From Paenibacillus eucommiae (GTDB taxonomy: Bacteria > Bacillota > Bacilli > Paenibacillales > NBRC-103111): a stretch of 64,000 nt of DNA. This document shows positions 45,664 to 54,391 of this stretch, one piece after another (the stretch's first letter is position 1; each line of letters opens with the position of its first letter). Where the stretch lies: assembly GCF_017874215.1 (NCBI RefSeq), contig NZ_JAGGLB010000008.1, forward strand, positions 226,231 to 290,230, written 5' to 3'. The notes beneath the pieces are model-generated. The model was not told the origin of the DNA, ran no database searches, and saw only the letters and a list, made by a program, of their open reading frames with translations. Made by a program: the position numbers and the translations under genes.

Positions 45664-46314
45664 TCAACCCCGAATTCGTCTGATGGCTTCCGCGCGGCTT
45701 GGCTGCCCAAATATAGCATTTCCGGCTACCAGAACGTTGGCACCTGCCTCTACTACCTGTCTGGCAGTCATTTCATTAATGCCGCCGTCCACCTCGATAT
45801 GCAACTCGTCCAAACCAAGCTTCACTGCCTTCTCACGCAATAAACGAATTTTTTTTAGCATCTCAGGAATAAACTTTTGACCGCCAAAGCCAGGGTTAAC
45901 TGTCATAATCAGCACAAGATCAATATCCGCATTCAATACATATTCGATAGAGCCCAGAGGGGTCGCCGGATTAAGCACAACCCCCGCTTTGGCACCATTG
46001 TCTTTAATAAGATGCAGCGTGCGGTGCAAATGCTTACAGGCCTCCACATGTACAGAGACATAGTCGGCACCTGCCCGGATAAAATCAACAATATACCTTT
46101 CCGGATTCTCAATCATCAGATGCACATCCAGCGGAAGCTTCGTGTGAGGCCGGATCGCTTCCACCACGGCTGGCCCAATTGTGATATTGGGAACGAAATG
46201 TCCATCCATAACATCGACATGGATCCAATCCGCTCCGCCAAGCTCCGCTTCCTTAATCTCGCTTCCAAGCTTGGAGAAATCTGCTGATAAAATAGAAGGT
46301 GCAATCATAACCAT
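45664..46314 (-). CDS. rpe: Ribulose-phosphate 3-epimerase
   Basis: Interconverts ribulose-5-P and xylulose-5-P in the pentose phosphate pathway. 216-residue TIM barrel with [34 protein letters not shown] (metal-binding His/Asp), [22 protein letters not shown] and [11 protein letters not shown]. Starts 5 bp after the rsgA stop; ATG 46314 or 46308. Confidence 0.97.
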   Translation of the reverse strand: MVMIAPSILSADFSKLGSEIKEAELGGADWIHVDVMDGHFVPNITIGPAVVEAIRPHTKLPLDVHLMIENPERYIVDFIRAGADYVSVHVEACKHLHRTLHLIKDNGAKAGVVLNPATPLGSIEYVLNADIDLVLIMTVNPGFGGQKFIPEMLKKIRLLREKAVKLGLDELHIEVDGGINEMTARQVVEAGANVLVAGNAIFGQPSRAEAIRRIRG

Positions 46315-46318
46315 CGGT

Positions 46319-47242
46319 TTAATACCTCTTCTTTCTATTCTTCATTTCATGAAGAAACGTTAGATAGTTTTCATAACGGGATGGTGCGATGTTGCCCTCT
46401 GTTGAGCCATCACGAACCTTGCAATCCGGTTCATGAAGATGTAAGCACCCCCTGAATCTGCATCCCTCAGCGACCGCCGCGAACTCTTTAAAACAGCTGC
46501 TCAGCTCTTCAACCTCAATCTCCATGAAATCCAATTGACTAAAACCAGGAGTATCTGCAACAAACCCACCATTCTCTAACGGCCAAAGCTCTACGTGACG
46601 GGTCGTATGCTTCCCTCTGCCAAGCTTCATGCTAATAGCATTGGTTTCTATATCCAGATTGCTGTTCATCGCATTAAGCAAGGAAGATTTACCCACACCC
46701 GATTGCCCGGAAAAAACGCTAATCGTGTTTGCCAAACGCTTTGAAACCTCTTCTATCCCTTGCTTTCGTTTAGCACTGGTAATAACAACTTCATAACCAA
46801 TCGTTTCATAAAGCTGAAATACCTGATGAAGCTTAGATTTAAGCTCTTCATTTTGCTCTGACGAATTGAAGTCCAATAAATCATATTTGGTGAAACAAAG
46901 CAGGGCATCCAGACCGGAATGAGCAACATGCACAAGAAACTTATCCAGCAGTTGAAGATTCAGAGCCGGTTCCGTTACAGAGAACACCAATACAGCCAGC
47001 TTTGCGTTCGCCATCGGCGGACGGATAAGCTCAGAAGTGCGGGGGAGAACTTCTGTAACCGTCCCCTCCCCATTTTCTGTAAGCTCATAAATGACCTGAT
47101 CTCCAACAAGCGGAGAAATGCCTCTTTTCTTAAATACGCCTCTTGCCCGGCATTGAATGACCGCTTTCGTGTGGAGGTTCGCTTGCTCAGGCAGTACATA
47201 ATAGTAGCCGCTCAATGCTTTGACAATCCAACCTTGCGGCAT
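46319..47242 (-). CDS. rsgA: Ribosome small-subunit-dependent GTPase A
   Basis: Circularly permuted GTPase that checks 30S maturation and leaves on GTP hydrolysis. 307 residues: OB domain, then G motifs out of order: FTKYDLLD (G4), SAKRKQG (G5 region), [13 protein letters not shown] (G1), GRGKHTTRH (G2), DTPGFSQ (G3), and C-terminal zinc ligands ([14 protein letters not shown]). Overlaps prkC by one base (TAATG). Confidence 0.97.
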   Translation of the reverse strand: MPQGWIVKALSGYYYVLPEQANLHTKAVIQCRARGVFKKRGISPLVGDQVIYELTENGEGTVTEVLPRTSELIRPPMANAKLAVLVFSVTEPALNLQLLDKFLVHVAHSGLDALLCFTKYDLLDFNSSEQNEELKSKLHQVFQLYETIGYEVVITSAKRKQGIEEVSKRLANTISVFSGQSGVGKSSLLNAMNSNLDIETNAISMKLGRGKHTTRHVELWPLENGGFVADTPGFSQLDFMEIEVEELSSCFKEFAAVAEGCRFRGCLHLHEPDCKVRDGSTEGNIAPSRYENYLTFLHEMKNRKKRY

Positions 47243-49425
47243 TAGAGTCTGCCTCCGATCCCAAGCTGATGAAAATTACCGTTGATATGGTTTACAGCCA
47301 CTGCATCCGTAATGACGGAACTATGCTGCGAACCTATTGCATACTGGCCTTTGAATGCATCTGCACTCGGCATCTCGGTTTCCGTTGATGCTGGACTGCT
47401 AACTGGTGTTGGACTTGGAGAAACAGACTCAGAAGGAGTCGGTGTTTCTGTCGGGCCGCCATTTTGCTCAAACAGATAATCCTCGTAAGTGCGGGTAATC
47501 GTATTGACCAGCTTTCCGTCAACTTTGACCAGGACCACTGCTTTACTGTCTGGTGAAACGATAATATTCACACCAATTGAAGTTGTCTTATTGATCGAAT
47601 TCGTACTGTATTCGTAGTTATCGTACTGTGCGTCGCTAACTATAATGCTGTAGGAAGAGGATTTGCCTTCCTCCGCTGGGCTAACCGGTACGCTGACCAG
47701 AATCGGCCCCGCTTCCGCAGGCAGACCATCGCTGATTATTAAACTGCTAATCTCAGCACCCGGAGACACTTCACTGCCAGGTTCATAAGGGAACTGCTTG
47801 ATTACTTTGCCTTTCGGCTGCTTATAGCTCTTTTCACGTTTGATGCCTTCCGCAGCCAGCTTTAACTTGGAATCAGCAATTTTCTTCTTGGCCTCAGCCT
47901 CAGTTAATCCAACTAAATCTGGCATAGCAATTTTCTCTTGCCCTTTACTGACTTTGAACGTAATGGTTACGGTCGCAGGATCGAATTCTTCACCCTCAGT
48001 CGGCGTTTGTTCCAATATCGTACCAAGTGGTTCATCACTGAACTCCTCATTCACGACAATTTGCGTATCCTTCACACCCAACGCCACAAGCTTCGCTTTG
48101 GTTTCATTTAAAGTTTGACCAATATAGCTTTCTAATTTAGGCTTCTCCGGTCCATCACTGACATACAAAGTAATAATACTGCCTACATTTACATTCATCT
48201 CTAACGGTTCCTGGCGGAAAACAATGTCTTTAGGTTGCTCATTCCTTTCACGCACAACGCTAGACTCCAAGTTAACAGCCTTCAATTCTGCTTCGGCTTT
48301 CTCCAAGGTCATCGTGGTTACATTGGGAACGAATACCTCTTCCGTAGTGATTTTACCTTTCACAAAGCCTACCAAATACCACATAAAGGCCAGCAGGATC
48401 AGCAAAATAACTATCCATATTACAGGCTTAACCCAGCCATTTTTCTTAACAGGCTCTACCTCGGCTGCTTTGGACACAACAGGACTCTCGGACTCTTCCT
48501 CGTAGTGACTGCCAAATTGATCGGCACGAATAGCCGGCATGACGATCGTACGCTCTTCATCCATGCCTTCAGGTTCCCAGAACGTAACCTTCGATTCATT
48601 ACGCCGCTCTGGCAGCAGGCAGGTTTCAAGATCGTCCAGCATCTGCTTCGCCGATTGATAGCGCTCATCTGCTTTTTTGCGCATCGCCTTCAGAATCACG
48701 TTCTCCACGCTTTGCGGGATTAGCGGATTCACTTTGCGCGGCTCCTCCACGTCCTCTTGGAGATGCTTAAGAGCAACACTGATAGGGCTTTCCCCGACAA
48801 AAGGAAGCCTCGCAGTAAGCATTTGGTACATGACAATGCCAAGCGAATAAAGGTCAGATTTCGCTCCAGCATTCGTCCCTTTTGCATGCTCAGGAGAAAA
48901 ATAATGCACAGAACCCATCACAGAGCCTGTTTGTGTTATGGTAGACGAAGTAGCTGCTCTGGCAATGCCAAAATCTGTTACCTTCACACGTCCGTTCTTG
49001 CCGATAAGAATATTGTGCGGCTTAATATCACGATGAATAATCTCATTATGATGGGCATGATCAAGTGCATCGGCAATCTGGCTTGCATAATGCACAGCTT
49101 CCTCAACCTGAAGCGGAGCCTTCAACTTAATGAGATCATTAAGCGTTGTGCCCTCAATATGTTCCATAACAATGTAATGAATGTCGCCTTCCTGGCCGAC
49201 ATCGTAAATACTGACAACATTGGGATGAGAGAGAGAAGCGGCCGACTGAGCTTCGCGCCGGAAACGACGAATGAAATCCTCATCATGCACATACTGCTGG
49301 CGCAGCACCTTAACGGCCACCTTACGATGGAGCAGCAAATCCTGCCCTTTATATACGAGCGCCATGCCGCCGCCGCCGATGCGTTCCAGAATTTCATATC
49401 TTCCTCCGAGCTTTTTACCGATCAA
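47242..49425 (-). CDS. prkC: PASTA-domain Ser/Thr protein kinase PrkC
   Basis: A 727-residue membrane kinase. The cytoplasmic kinase domain has IGGGGMALVYKGQD, catalytic Lys39 (VAVKV), IIHRDIKPHNILIG and VTDFGIA. A transmembrane helix lies near residues 330-355 (VIWIVILLILLAFMWYLVGFV in outline), followed by three extracellular PASTA domains (VPNVTTMTLEKAEAEL; ESYIGQTLNETKAKL; MPDLVGLTEAEAKKKI) that bind muropeptides. A Thr/Pro/Ser-rich low-complexity stretch is near the end. TTG start, following GGGGTGATGAGGA. Paired with its phosphatase just upstream; both control cell-wall and germination signalling. Confidence 0.96.
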   Translation of the reverse strand: MIGKKLGGRYEILERIGGGGMALVYKGQDLLLHRKVAVKVLRQQYVHDEDFIRRFRREAQSAASLSHPNVVSIYDVGQEGDIHYIVMEHIEGTTLNDLIKLKAPLQVEEAVHYASQIADALDHAHHNEIIHRDIKPHNILIGKNGRVKVTDFGIARAATSSTITQTGSVMGSVHYFSPEHAKGTNAGAKSDLYSLGIVMYQMLTARLPFVGESPISVALKHLQEDVEEPRKVNPLIPQSVENVILKAMRKKADERYQSAKQMLDDLETCLLPERRNESKVTFWEPEGMDEERTIVMPAIRADQFGSHYEEESESPVVSKAAEVEPVKKNGWVKPVIWIVILLILLAFMWYLVGFVKGKITTEEVFVPNVTTMTLEKAEAELKAVNLESSVVRERNEQPKDIVFRQEPLEMNVNVGSIITLYVSDGPEKPKLESYIGQTLNETKAKLVALGVKDTQIVVNEEFSDEPLGTILEQTPTEGEEFDPATVTITFKVSKGQEKIAMPDLVGLTEAEAKKKIADSKLKLAAEGIKREKSYKQPKGKVIKQFPYEPGSEVSPGAEISSLIISDGLPAEAGPILVSVPVSPAEEGKSSSYSIIVSDAQYDNYEYSTNSINKTTSIGVNIIVSPDSKAVVLVKVDGKLVNTITRTYEDYLFEQNGGPTETPTPSESVSPSPTPVSSPASTETEMPSADAFKGQYAIGSQHSSVITDAVAVNHINGNFHQLGIGGRL

Positions 49426-49431
49426 TCCTCA

Positions 49432-50193
49432 TCACCCCTTTCCTTCAGCGGTATCGATATCTTGACTATGCTTCAGCAAAATAACGGTGACATTGTCGTC
49501 TCCACCCGCATCTAGCGCGCTTTGGATAAGCTGTTGTGCAGCAAGCTCAAGATTCGCTTCCTTCTTCACATGATTCCATATCATGTCCACATCAATCAGA
49601 CCGCTTAAGCCGTCCGTACACAAAAGAACAACATCCCCGGGCTTCCATGTGTATTCATAAATGTCCACTTCTACTCCTGGTTCTGTCCCAAGGGCTCTAA
49701 GCAGCACATTTCTGCGTGGATGCTCACTCGCCTCTTCCGCAGTAATTTGACCTGTTTTCACAAGCTCATTCACCAAAGAATGATCCTCTGTTAGCTGAAG
49801 AATCGATTCACTATTGATTTTGTAAGCTCTGCTGTCACCAATATGACCAATCAGCAGCAGTTCCTGCGAAGCAAGTACCACCACCACAGTAGTCCCCATT
49901 CCGTGGTAGTTCTCCCGCTGGGTTGCAAACTCAAATATGGTTTCATTTGCTGCTTCAATAGCTTGAATAAGCCTTCTCTTTCGCTCCTCGATAGACATCT
50001 CGCTGCGAACGACCTGAAGTCCTGCCTGTATCCTTTCAATGGCCATCTGGCTGGCGATATCTCCAGCTTGGTGTCCGCCCATTCCATCTGCAACGATAGC
50101 TAGCGACAGCCCATTCAGCTCCTGCTGAACAACCGCACGATCCTCGTTGACAAGACGAACCCTTCCGATATCCGTTTGGCTCACCATCAACAT
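49432..50193 (-). CDS. prpC: PP2C-type Ser/Thr phosphatase PrpC
   Basis: A 253-residue metal-dependent phosphatase that reverses PrkC phosphorylation. PP2C motifs: VNEDRA, ADGMGGHQAGD, GDSRAY, CTDGLSGL and GGDDNVTVILL. Stop lies 6 bp before the prkC start. Upstream by 15 bp is rlmN. Confidence 0.95.
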   Translation of the reverse strand: MLMVSQTDIGRVRLVNEDRAVVQQELNGLSLAIVADGMGGHQAGDIASQMAIERIQAGLQVVRSEMSIEERKRRLIQAIEAANETIFEFATQRENYHGMGTTVVVVLASQELLLIGHIGDSRAYKINSESILQLTEDHSLVNELVKTGQITAEEASEHPRRNVLLRALGTEPGVEVDIYEYTWKPGDVVLLCTDGLSGLIDVDMIWNHVKKEANLELAAQQLIQSALDAGGDDNVTVILLKHSQDIDTAEGKG

Positions 50194-50208
50194 TTCGGTT
50201 TCACCTCA

Positions 50209-51252
50209 TTACTTGTTCTTCATATGCTTGGCTCGCAGTTGACCACAGGCTGCTGCAATATCACTGCCCTGCTCACGGCGTATGGTTGCATTGATTTTAT
50301 TTCGTTCCAAAATCCGCTGAAACATAAAAATATCATCTCTAGGCGTTCTTTTAAAATCCCGTTCTGCCACATAATTTACCGGAATCAAATTAACATGGCT
50401 GAGCGGCATTGCTTTGAGCACCTGGGCCAATTCCTCGGCATGCTCGGGCTGATCATTGACTTCCCCCATAAGAGCATACTCGAACGTAATCCGGCGACCG
50501 GTTGTGGCTGTATAATATTGACAAGCCTCAATCAGGTCTTTAAAAGGAAACCTCCGGTTTACCGGCATCAGCTTGGACCGCAATGCATCATTAGGCGCAT
50601 GGATCGAAATCGCCAAATTCACCTGCAAATTCTCATCCGCGAACTTGTAAATATTCGGCACGATTCCACTGGTCGATACAGTAATATGTCTTTGCCCGAT
50701 ATTAAGCCCCTTCGGATGAATCATTATTCTGAGAAAATTCATCGTAGCTTCATAGTTCTCGAACGGCTCGCCGATTCCCATTATGACAATCGAGCTGATC
50801 CGTTCCTCTTCATCGTCAAGCAGCTTTTGCGCCTTAACCACCTGGGCAACAATTTCTCCGGCAGTTAAATCGCGCTTCAGCCCGCCCAGCGTCGAGGCAC
50901 AGAACGTACAGCCTACCCGGCAGCCTACTTGTGTCGTTACACAAATACTATTGCCGTAGCTGTGCTTCATAATCACTGTTTCAATCGCATTCTTGTCGGA
51001 TAGCTCAAACAGAAATTTGACGGTACCATCCTGTGACTTATACTTTGCGATTTCATGCAGTGTGACGAACTCAAACTGCTCTGCGAGCTTATCTCGCAAG
51101 CCTTTTGGCAAATTCGTCATTTCTTCGAAGCTGAGAACCCGCTTCACATAAAGCCAATCGAACACTTGCCCGGCACGAAAAGCAGCTTCGCTGTTCGTTT
51201 TCATCCATGCCTGCCACTCTTCTAAAGTTAAATCATAAACAAACGGCTTCAT
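50209..51252 (-). CDS. rlmN: 23S rRNA (A2503-C2)/tRNA (A37-C2) methyltransferase RlmN
   Basis: Radical SAM methyltransferase of about 347 residues. The cluster motif is [11 protein letters not shown] (Cys-x3-Cys-x2-Cys). [25 protein letters not shown] and the late [11 protein letters not shown] (second catalytic Cys) fit RlmN. ATG 51252 is chosen over the GTG 18 bases earlier because [13 protein letters not shown] is the usual start. No sign of the resistance variant Cfr. Confidence 0.95.
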   Translation of the reverse strand: MKPFVYDLTLEEWQAWMKTNSEAAFRAGQVFDWLYVKRVLSFEEMTNLPKGLRDKLAEQFEFVTLHEIAKYKSQDGTVKFLFELSDKNAIETVIMKHSYGNSICVTTQVGCRVGCTFCASTLGGLKRDLTAGEIVAQVVKAQKLLDDEEERISSIVIMGIGEPFENYEATMNFLRIMIHPKGLNIGQRHITVSTSGIVPNIYKFADENLQVNLAISIHAPNDALRSKLMPVNRRFPFKDLIEACQYYTATTGRRITFEYALMGEVNDQPEHAEELAQVLKAMPLSHVNLIPVNYVAERDFKRTPRDDIFMFQRILERNKINATIRREQGSDIAAACGQLRAKHMKNK

Positions 51253-51356
51253 AGTTATCACAACCTGCACCTTTTTAAAAAACTTTTTTTGTTAATCTTA
51301 TGTATTTTAACACAAATGAGAGCCGAACACACAGTCCTCTTGTTTCAGCCTCTGCT

Positions 51357-52865
51357 TTAGCGGTCCTGCTTCTTCAGTCTGGCAATAAAAAATCCATCCG
51401 AGTGGAACTCATATGGGTAAATCTGAACGCATCCGGACTGCAGCGCAGCTTCGGAGATTCCTGAATCGGCAAATGTCTGCTGCGGAAATGGCGTCAGTTG
51501 AAACTCGGGATGGTCCGCCAGAAACCGCTTTACCTGCTCCTCATTCTCTTCGGCCTCAAGTGTACACGTGCTGTAGACAAGAATTCCACCCGGCTTCAAA
51601 AGGCGGTGCACTTGATTTAAAATTTGCTGCTGCAGCTCACTGATCTCCTTGATTTCCGCCTCCTGCTTGGCCCATTTAAGATCAGGCTTGCGCCTGATGA
51701 CGCCAAGTCCTGAGCAGGGGGCATCCAGAAGGATGCGATCAAAGGATTCCTCTGCAAAATGTGCCTCCAGCCTCGTAGCGTCCAAGACGGATGCTTGAAT
51801 AGAAGCAAGTCCAAGCCTCCTTGCCTGAGCTTCAATAAGCTGCTGCTTATGCTCATAAAGATCGCAAGCTTGAATGCTGCCCTTATCATGCATTTTCTCT
51901 GCCATATGAGCCGTTTTGCCACCAGGAGCGGCGCAGCAATCCAGAACCTTCATGCCAGGCTGAGGATCAACCGCTTCAGCAACGAGCATAGAGCTCTCAT
52001 CCTGTATGGAGAAAGCTCCTTCTTGAAAGCGTGAATCCATCGCCATATTACCGGCACCGCGAACAAGAATACCGGCTGGCGCCAGCATGGAAGCCTCTGC
52101 GCTAATCCCGCTCTCGCGCAGCTGCTCAAGCAGCTCTACACGGCTATACTTCATTGTATTGACACGAATGCTGACATGCGGGGCTTCATTGTTAGCCGCA
52201 CATATTTGCTCCGTCACTTCAGGGCCGAACTGCTTGATCCAGCGCCCTACCAGCCAATCCGGATGAGAGTGCAGCAGCGCAATCCGCTTTTTATCGCCCA
52301 TCTGCGGCGGCAAAACAAGCTGCTCCTTACTACGCAGCACATTTCTCAGCACCCCATTGACCATTCCCGATATTCCCTGATGTCCTCGGCGTTTGGCGAT
52401 ATTAACGGCTTCACTGACAACAGCATGATCCGGAACACGTTCCAAATACATGAACTGATACAGACTAAGCCGAAGCAGGCATTTCACCCACGGCTCCAGC
52501 TTTCCCAACCCTTTAGCCACGAAACGCTCAAGGAAGAAATCCAGCGTATTGAGTCGGGCAATGGTTCCATACACGAGCTCAGTAGCAAGTGCGGTATCAG
52601 CCCGCTCCAAAGTATATTTTTGCAAGGTTTGGTTGAGAAGCAAATTGCTATAGGACTGATTTTCTTCAACTCTAACAAGCACATCCAGGGCTGCATCGCG
52701 TGCAGAGTGCTTGGATGTGCTGTCTTTAACCGTCAGCTTATTTGTTTTGTTTGACTTACTTGGCTTGTTTGTATGACTTGTGGTGCCTGCAGCACCGGAG
52801 CTTGATGCTTGTCTGCCTCCAGTGCTGCTATTTGTATGCTTGGACAATAGAAAAACCTCTTCCAT
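51357..52865 (-). CDS. rsmB: 16S rRNA (cytosine-967-C5)-methyltransferase RsmB
   Basis: A methyltransferase of about 500 residues. N-terminal NusB-like helical RNA-binding part (ARDAALDVLVRVEENQSYSNLLLNQTL) and C-terminal SAM domain with DCCAAPGGKTAHMAEKM, DAPCSGLGVIRRKPDLKW (first catalytic Cys) and YSTCTLEAEENE (second Cys). The first about 50 residues are a Ser/Thr/Lys/Asn-rich extension not usual in the family; if the true start is later, the protein would still be complete. Follows fmt by 20 bp. Confidence 0.95.
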   Translation of the reverse strand: MEEVFLLSKHTNSSTGGRQASSSGAAGTTSHTNKPSKSNKTNKLTVKDSTSKHSARDAALDVLVRVEENQSYSNLLLNQTLQKYTLERADTALATELVYGTIARLNTLDFFLERFVAKGLGKLEPWVKCLLRLSLYQFMYLERVPDHAVVSEAVNIAKRRGHQGISGMVNGVLRNVLRSKEQLVLPPQMGDKKRIALLHSHPDWLVGRWIKQFGPEVTEQICAANNEAPHVSIRVNTMKYSRVELLEQLRESGISAEASMLAPAGILVRGAGNMAMDSRFQEGAFSIQDESSMLVAEAVDPQPGMKVLDCCAAPGGKTAHMAEKMHDKGSIQACDLYEHKQQLIEAQARRLGLASIQASVLDATRLEAHFAEESFDRILLDAPCSGLGVIRRKPDLKWAKQEAEIKEISELQQQILNQVHRLLKPGGILVYSTCTLEAEENEEQVKRFLADHPEFQLTPFPQQTFADSGISEAALQSGCVQIYPYEFHSDGFFIARLKKQDR

Positions 52866-52885
52866 ATGGAACGAAAGCGTTACGG

Positions 52886-53866
52886 TTACTGAGAACCGAG
52901 CACAGTTCCGTCCGGGATGCTGGAGCCTTTAATAAATTGTGCGACCTCCATCGCCTTTTTGCCTGGCGGCTGAATTTCGGTCAGCCAAAGGGTACCGTCT
53001 CCGGTCTTCACCTCAATGCCTTCTGGCCGGCTCTGCAGCACAGTTCCGGGCACTGGCATTCCAGCGGGTAAATCCCGCTTCAAGCCGTCATTCGATTCTC
53101 TTTCTCCTGCCGGCTCCGGCTTGCGGCTGGCCCAAATTTTCATAACCTCATGGTTCCATGTCGTGTAAGCGCCCGGGAAAGGATTCAAACCACGAATTTG
53201 GTTGAAAATAGACAACGCTGAGCGGGACCAATCGATCCTCTCATCCTCACGCTTAATATTCGGTGAATAGACAGCATCCGCTTCATTCTGCACAGAAGCC
53301 TGTATGCGGCCTTCCAGAAGCTCAGGCAGGGTGCTTTTCAGCAATCCCGCACCCGCTGCACTTAGCTTCTCAAACATCGTTCCGGTTGTATCCGAATCCG
53401 CAATAGGCACTTCCACCCTGCTGATCATATCTCCTGTGTCCAGGCCTTCTGCCATGTACATAATGGTTACACCAGTAACAGGTTCACCCTGCATAACCGC
53501 ATAATGAATCGGTGCTCCGCCCCGATATTTGGGCAGAAGCGAAGCATGGATATTAATACAGCCATGCGCAGGCAGATCCAGAACCGATTTAGGCAAGATT
53601 TGCCCATAAGCGGCAGTCACGATTAAATCAGGCTGGAACGCTCGCAGCAGCTCCACAGAATCAGCCTGGCGCAGCTTCTCCGGCTGCAGCACCGGAATGC
53701 CATGCTTCTCAGCCTCCACCTTCACGGGGGGCGGTGTCAAAATGCGCTTCCGCCCCTTTGGCCGGTCAGGCTGGGTAACTACAGCAACAATGGAATAGCC
53801 TTCTTCGATCAGCAGTTGAAGGGACGGTACTGCAAACTCAGGCGTGCCCATGAAAATGATCTTCAC
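52886..53866 (-). CDS. fmt: Methionyl-tRNA formyltransferase
   Basis: Formylates initiator Met-tRNA with 10-formyl-THF. 326 residues with IIFMGTPEFAVPSL, INIHASLLPKYRGGAPIHYA (catalytic Asn/His), GVTIMYMAEGLDTGDM and the C-terminal RGLNPFPGAYT. GTG start overlapping the def stop as GTGA, so translation is coupled. Confidence 0.97.
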   Translation of the reverse strand: MKIIFMGTPEFAVPSLQLLIEEGYSIVAVVTQPDRPKGRKRILTPPPVKVEAEKHGIPVLQPEKLRQADSVELLRAFQPDLIVTAAYGQILPKSVLDLPAHGCINIHASLLPKYRGGAPIHYAVMQGEPVTGVTIMYMAEGLDTGDMISRVEVPIADSDTTGTMFEKLSAAGAGLLKSTLPELLEGRIQASVQNEADAVYSPNIKREDERIDWSRSALSIFNQIRGLNPFPGAYTTWNHEVMKIWASRKPEPAGERESNDGLKRDLPAGMPVPGTVLQSRPEGIEVKTGDGTLWLTEIQPPGKKAMEVAQFIKGSSIPDGTVLGSQ

Positions 53867-54348
53867 TCGGCATCTTCCTCTTCTTCGTCCTCTTCCCTGT
53901 ACACCTTAAGTGCCAAGTCCGTAAACAACACACCATTTAAATGATCGATCTCATGTAAAATACAGCGGGCCAAAAGCTCCGAGCCTTCAATCACAATATC
54001 ATTCCCGTAACGATCCTGACCCTTTGCGGTTACATTCAGGGGTCTCTTCACATCTCCGCGAAGTCCGGGAATACTAAGACATCCTTCAGGGCCAGTCTGC
54101 TCTCCGCTGGAAGCTATGACCTCCGGATTCACCATCTCGATCAAGCTGTTTTCCTCGCCGACGTCCATCACGATGACCCGCTTGAGAACGCCCACCTGTG
54201 GAGCCGCCAGACCTACACCTGGTGCATCATACATAGTAGCTGCCATATCGTCCAGCAGCTTATGCAAATTTGAATTAAATTTCGTGACCTGCTTTGCCTT
54301 TTCCCGCAGCACGGGATCTGGATCTTTAACAATGATTCGAATACCCAA
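53863..54348 (-). CDS. def: Peptide deformylase (housekeeping copy)
   Basis: A 161-residue metallopeptidase. Motifs GVGLAAPQVG, EGCLSIPG and HEIDHLNGVLF. Coupled to fmt downstream and 43 bp after priA, the normal order; the second copy is at 28.0 kb. Ends in a short acidic tail (REEDEEEEDAE). Confidence 0.96.
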   Translation of the reverse strand: MGIRIIVKDPDPVLREKAKQVTKFNSNLHKLLDDMAATMYDAPGVGLAAPQVGVLKRVIVMDVGEENSLIEMVNPEVIASSGEQTGPEGCLSIPGLRGDVKRPLNVTAKGQDRYGNDIVIEGSELLARCILHEIDHLNGVLFTDLALKVYREEDEEEEDAE

Positions 54349-54391
54349 AGGAGCACCTTCCTCTATCAGTCTTAATATATTTATTTACTCA

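Noticed and set aside
50209..51252. Cfr-type resistance methyltransferase
   Set aside because: Position in the fmt-rsmB-prpC operon and overall features are those of housekeeping RlmN.
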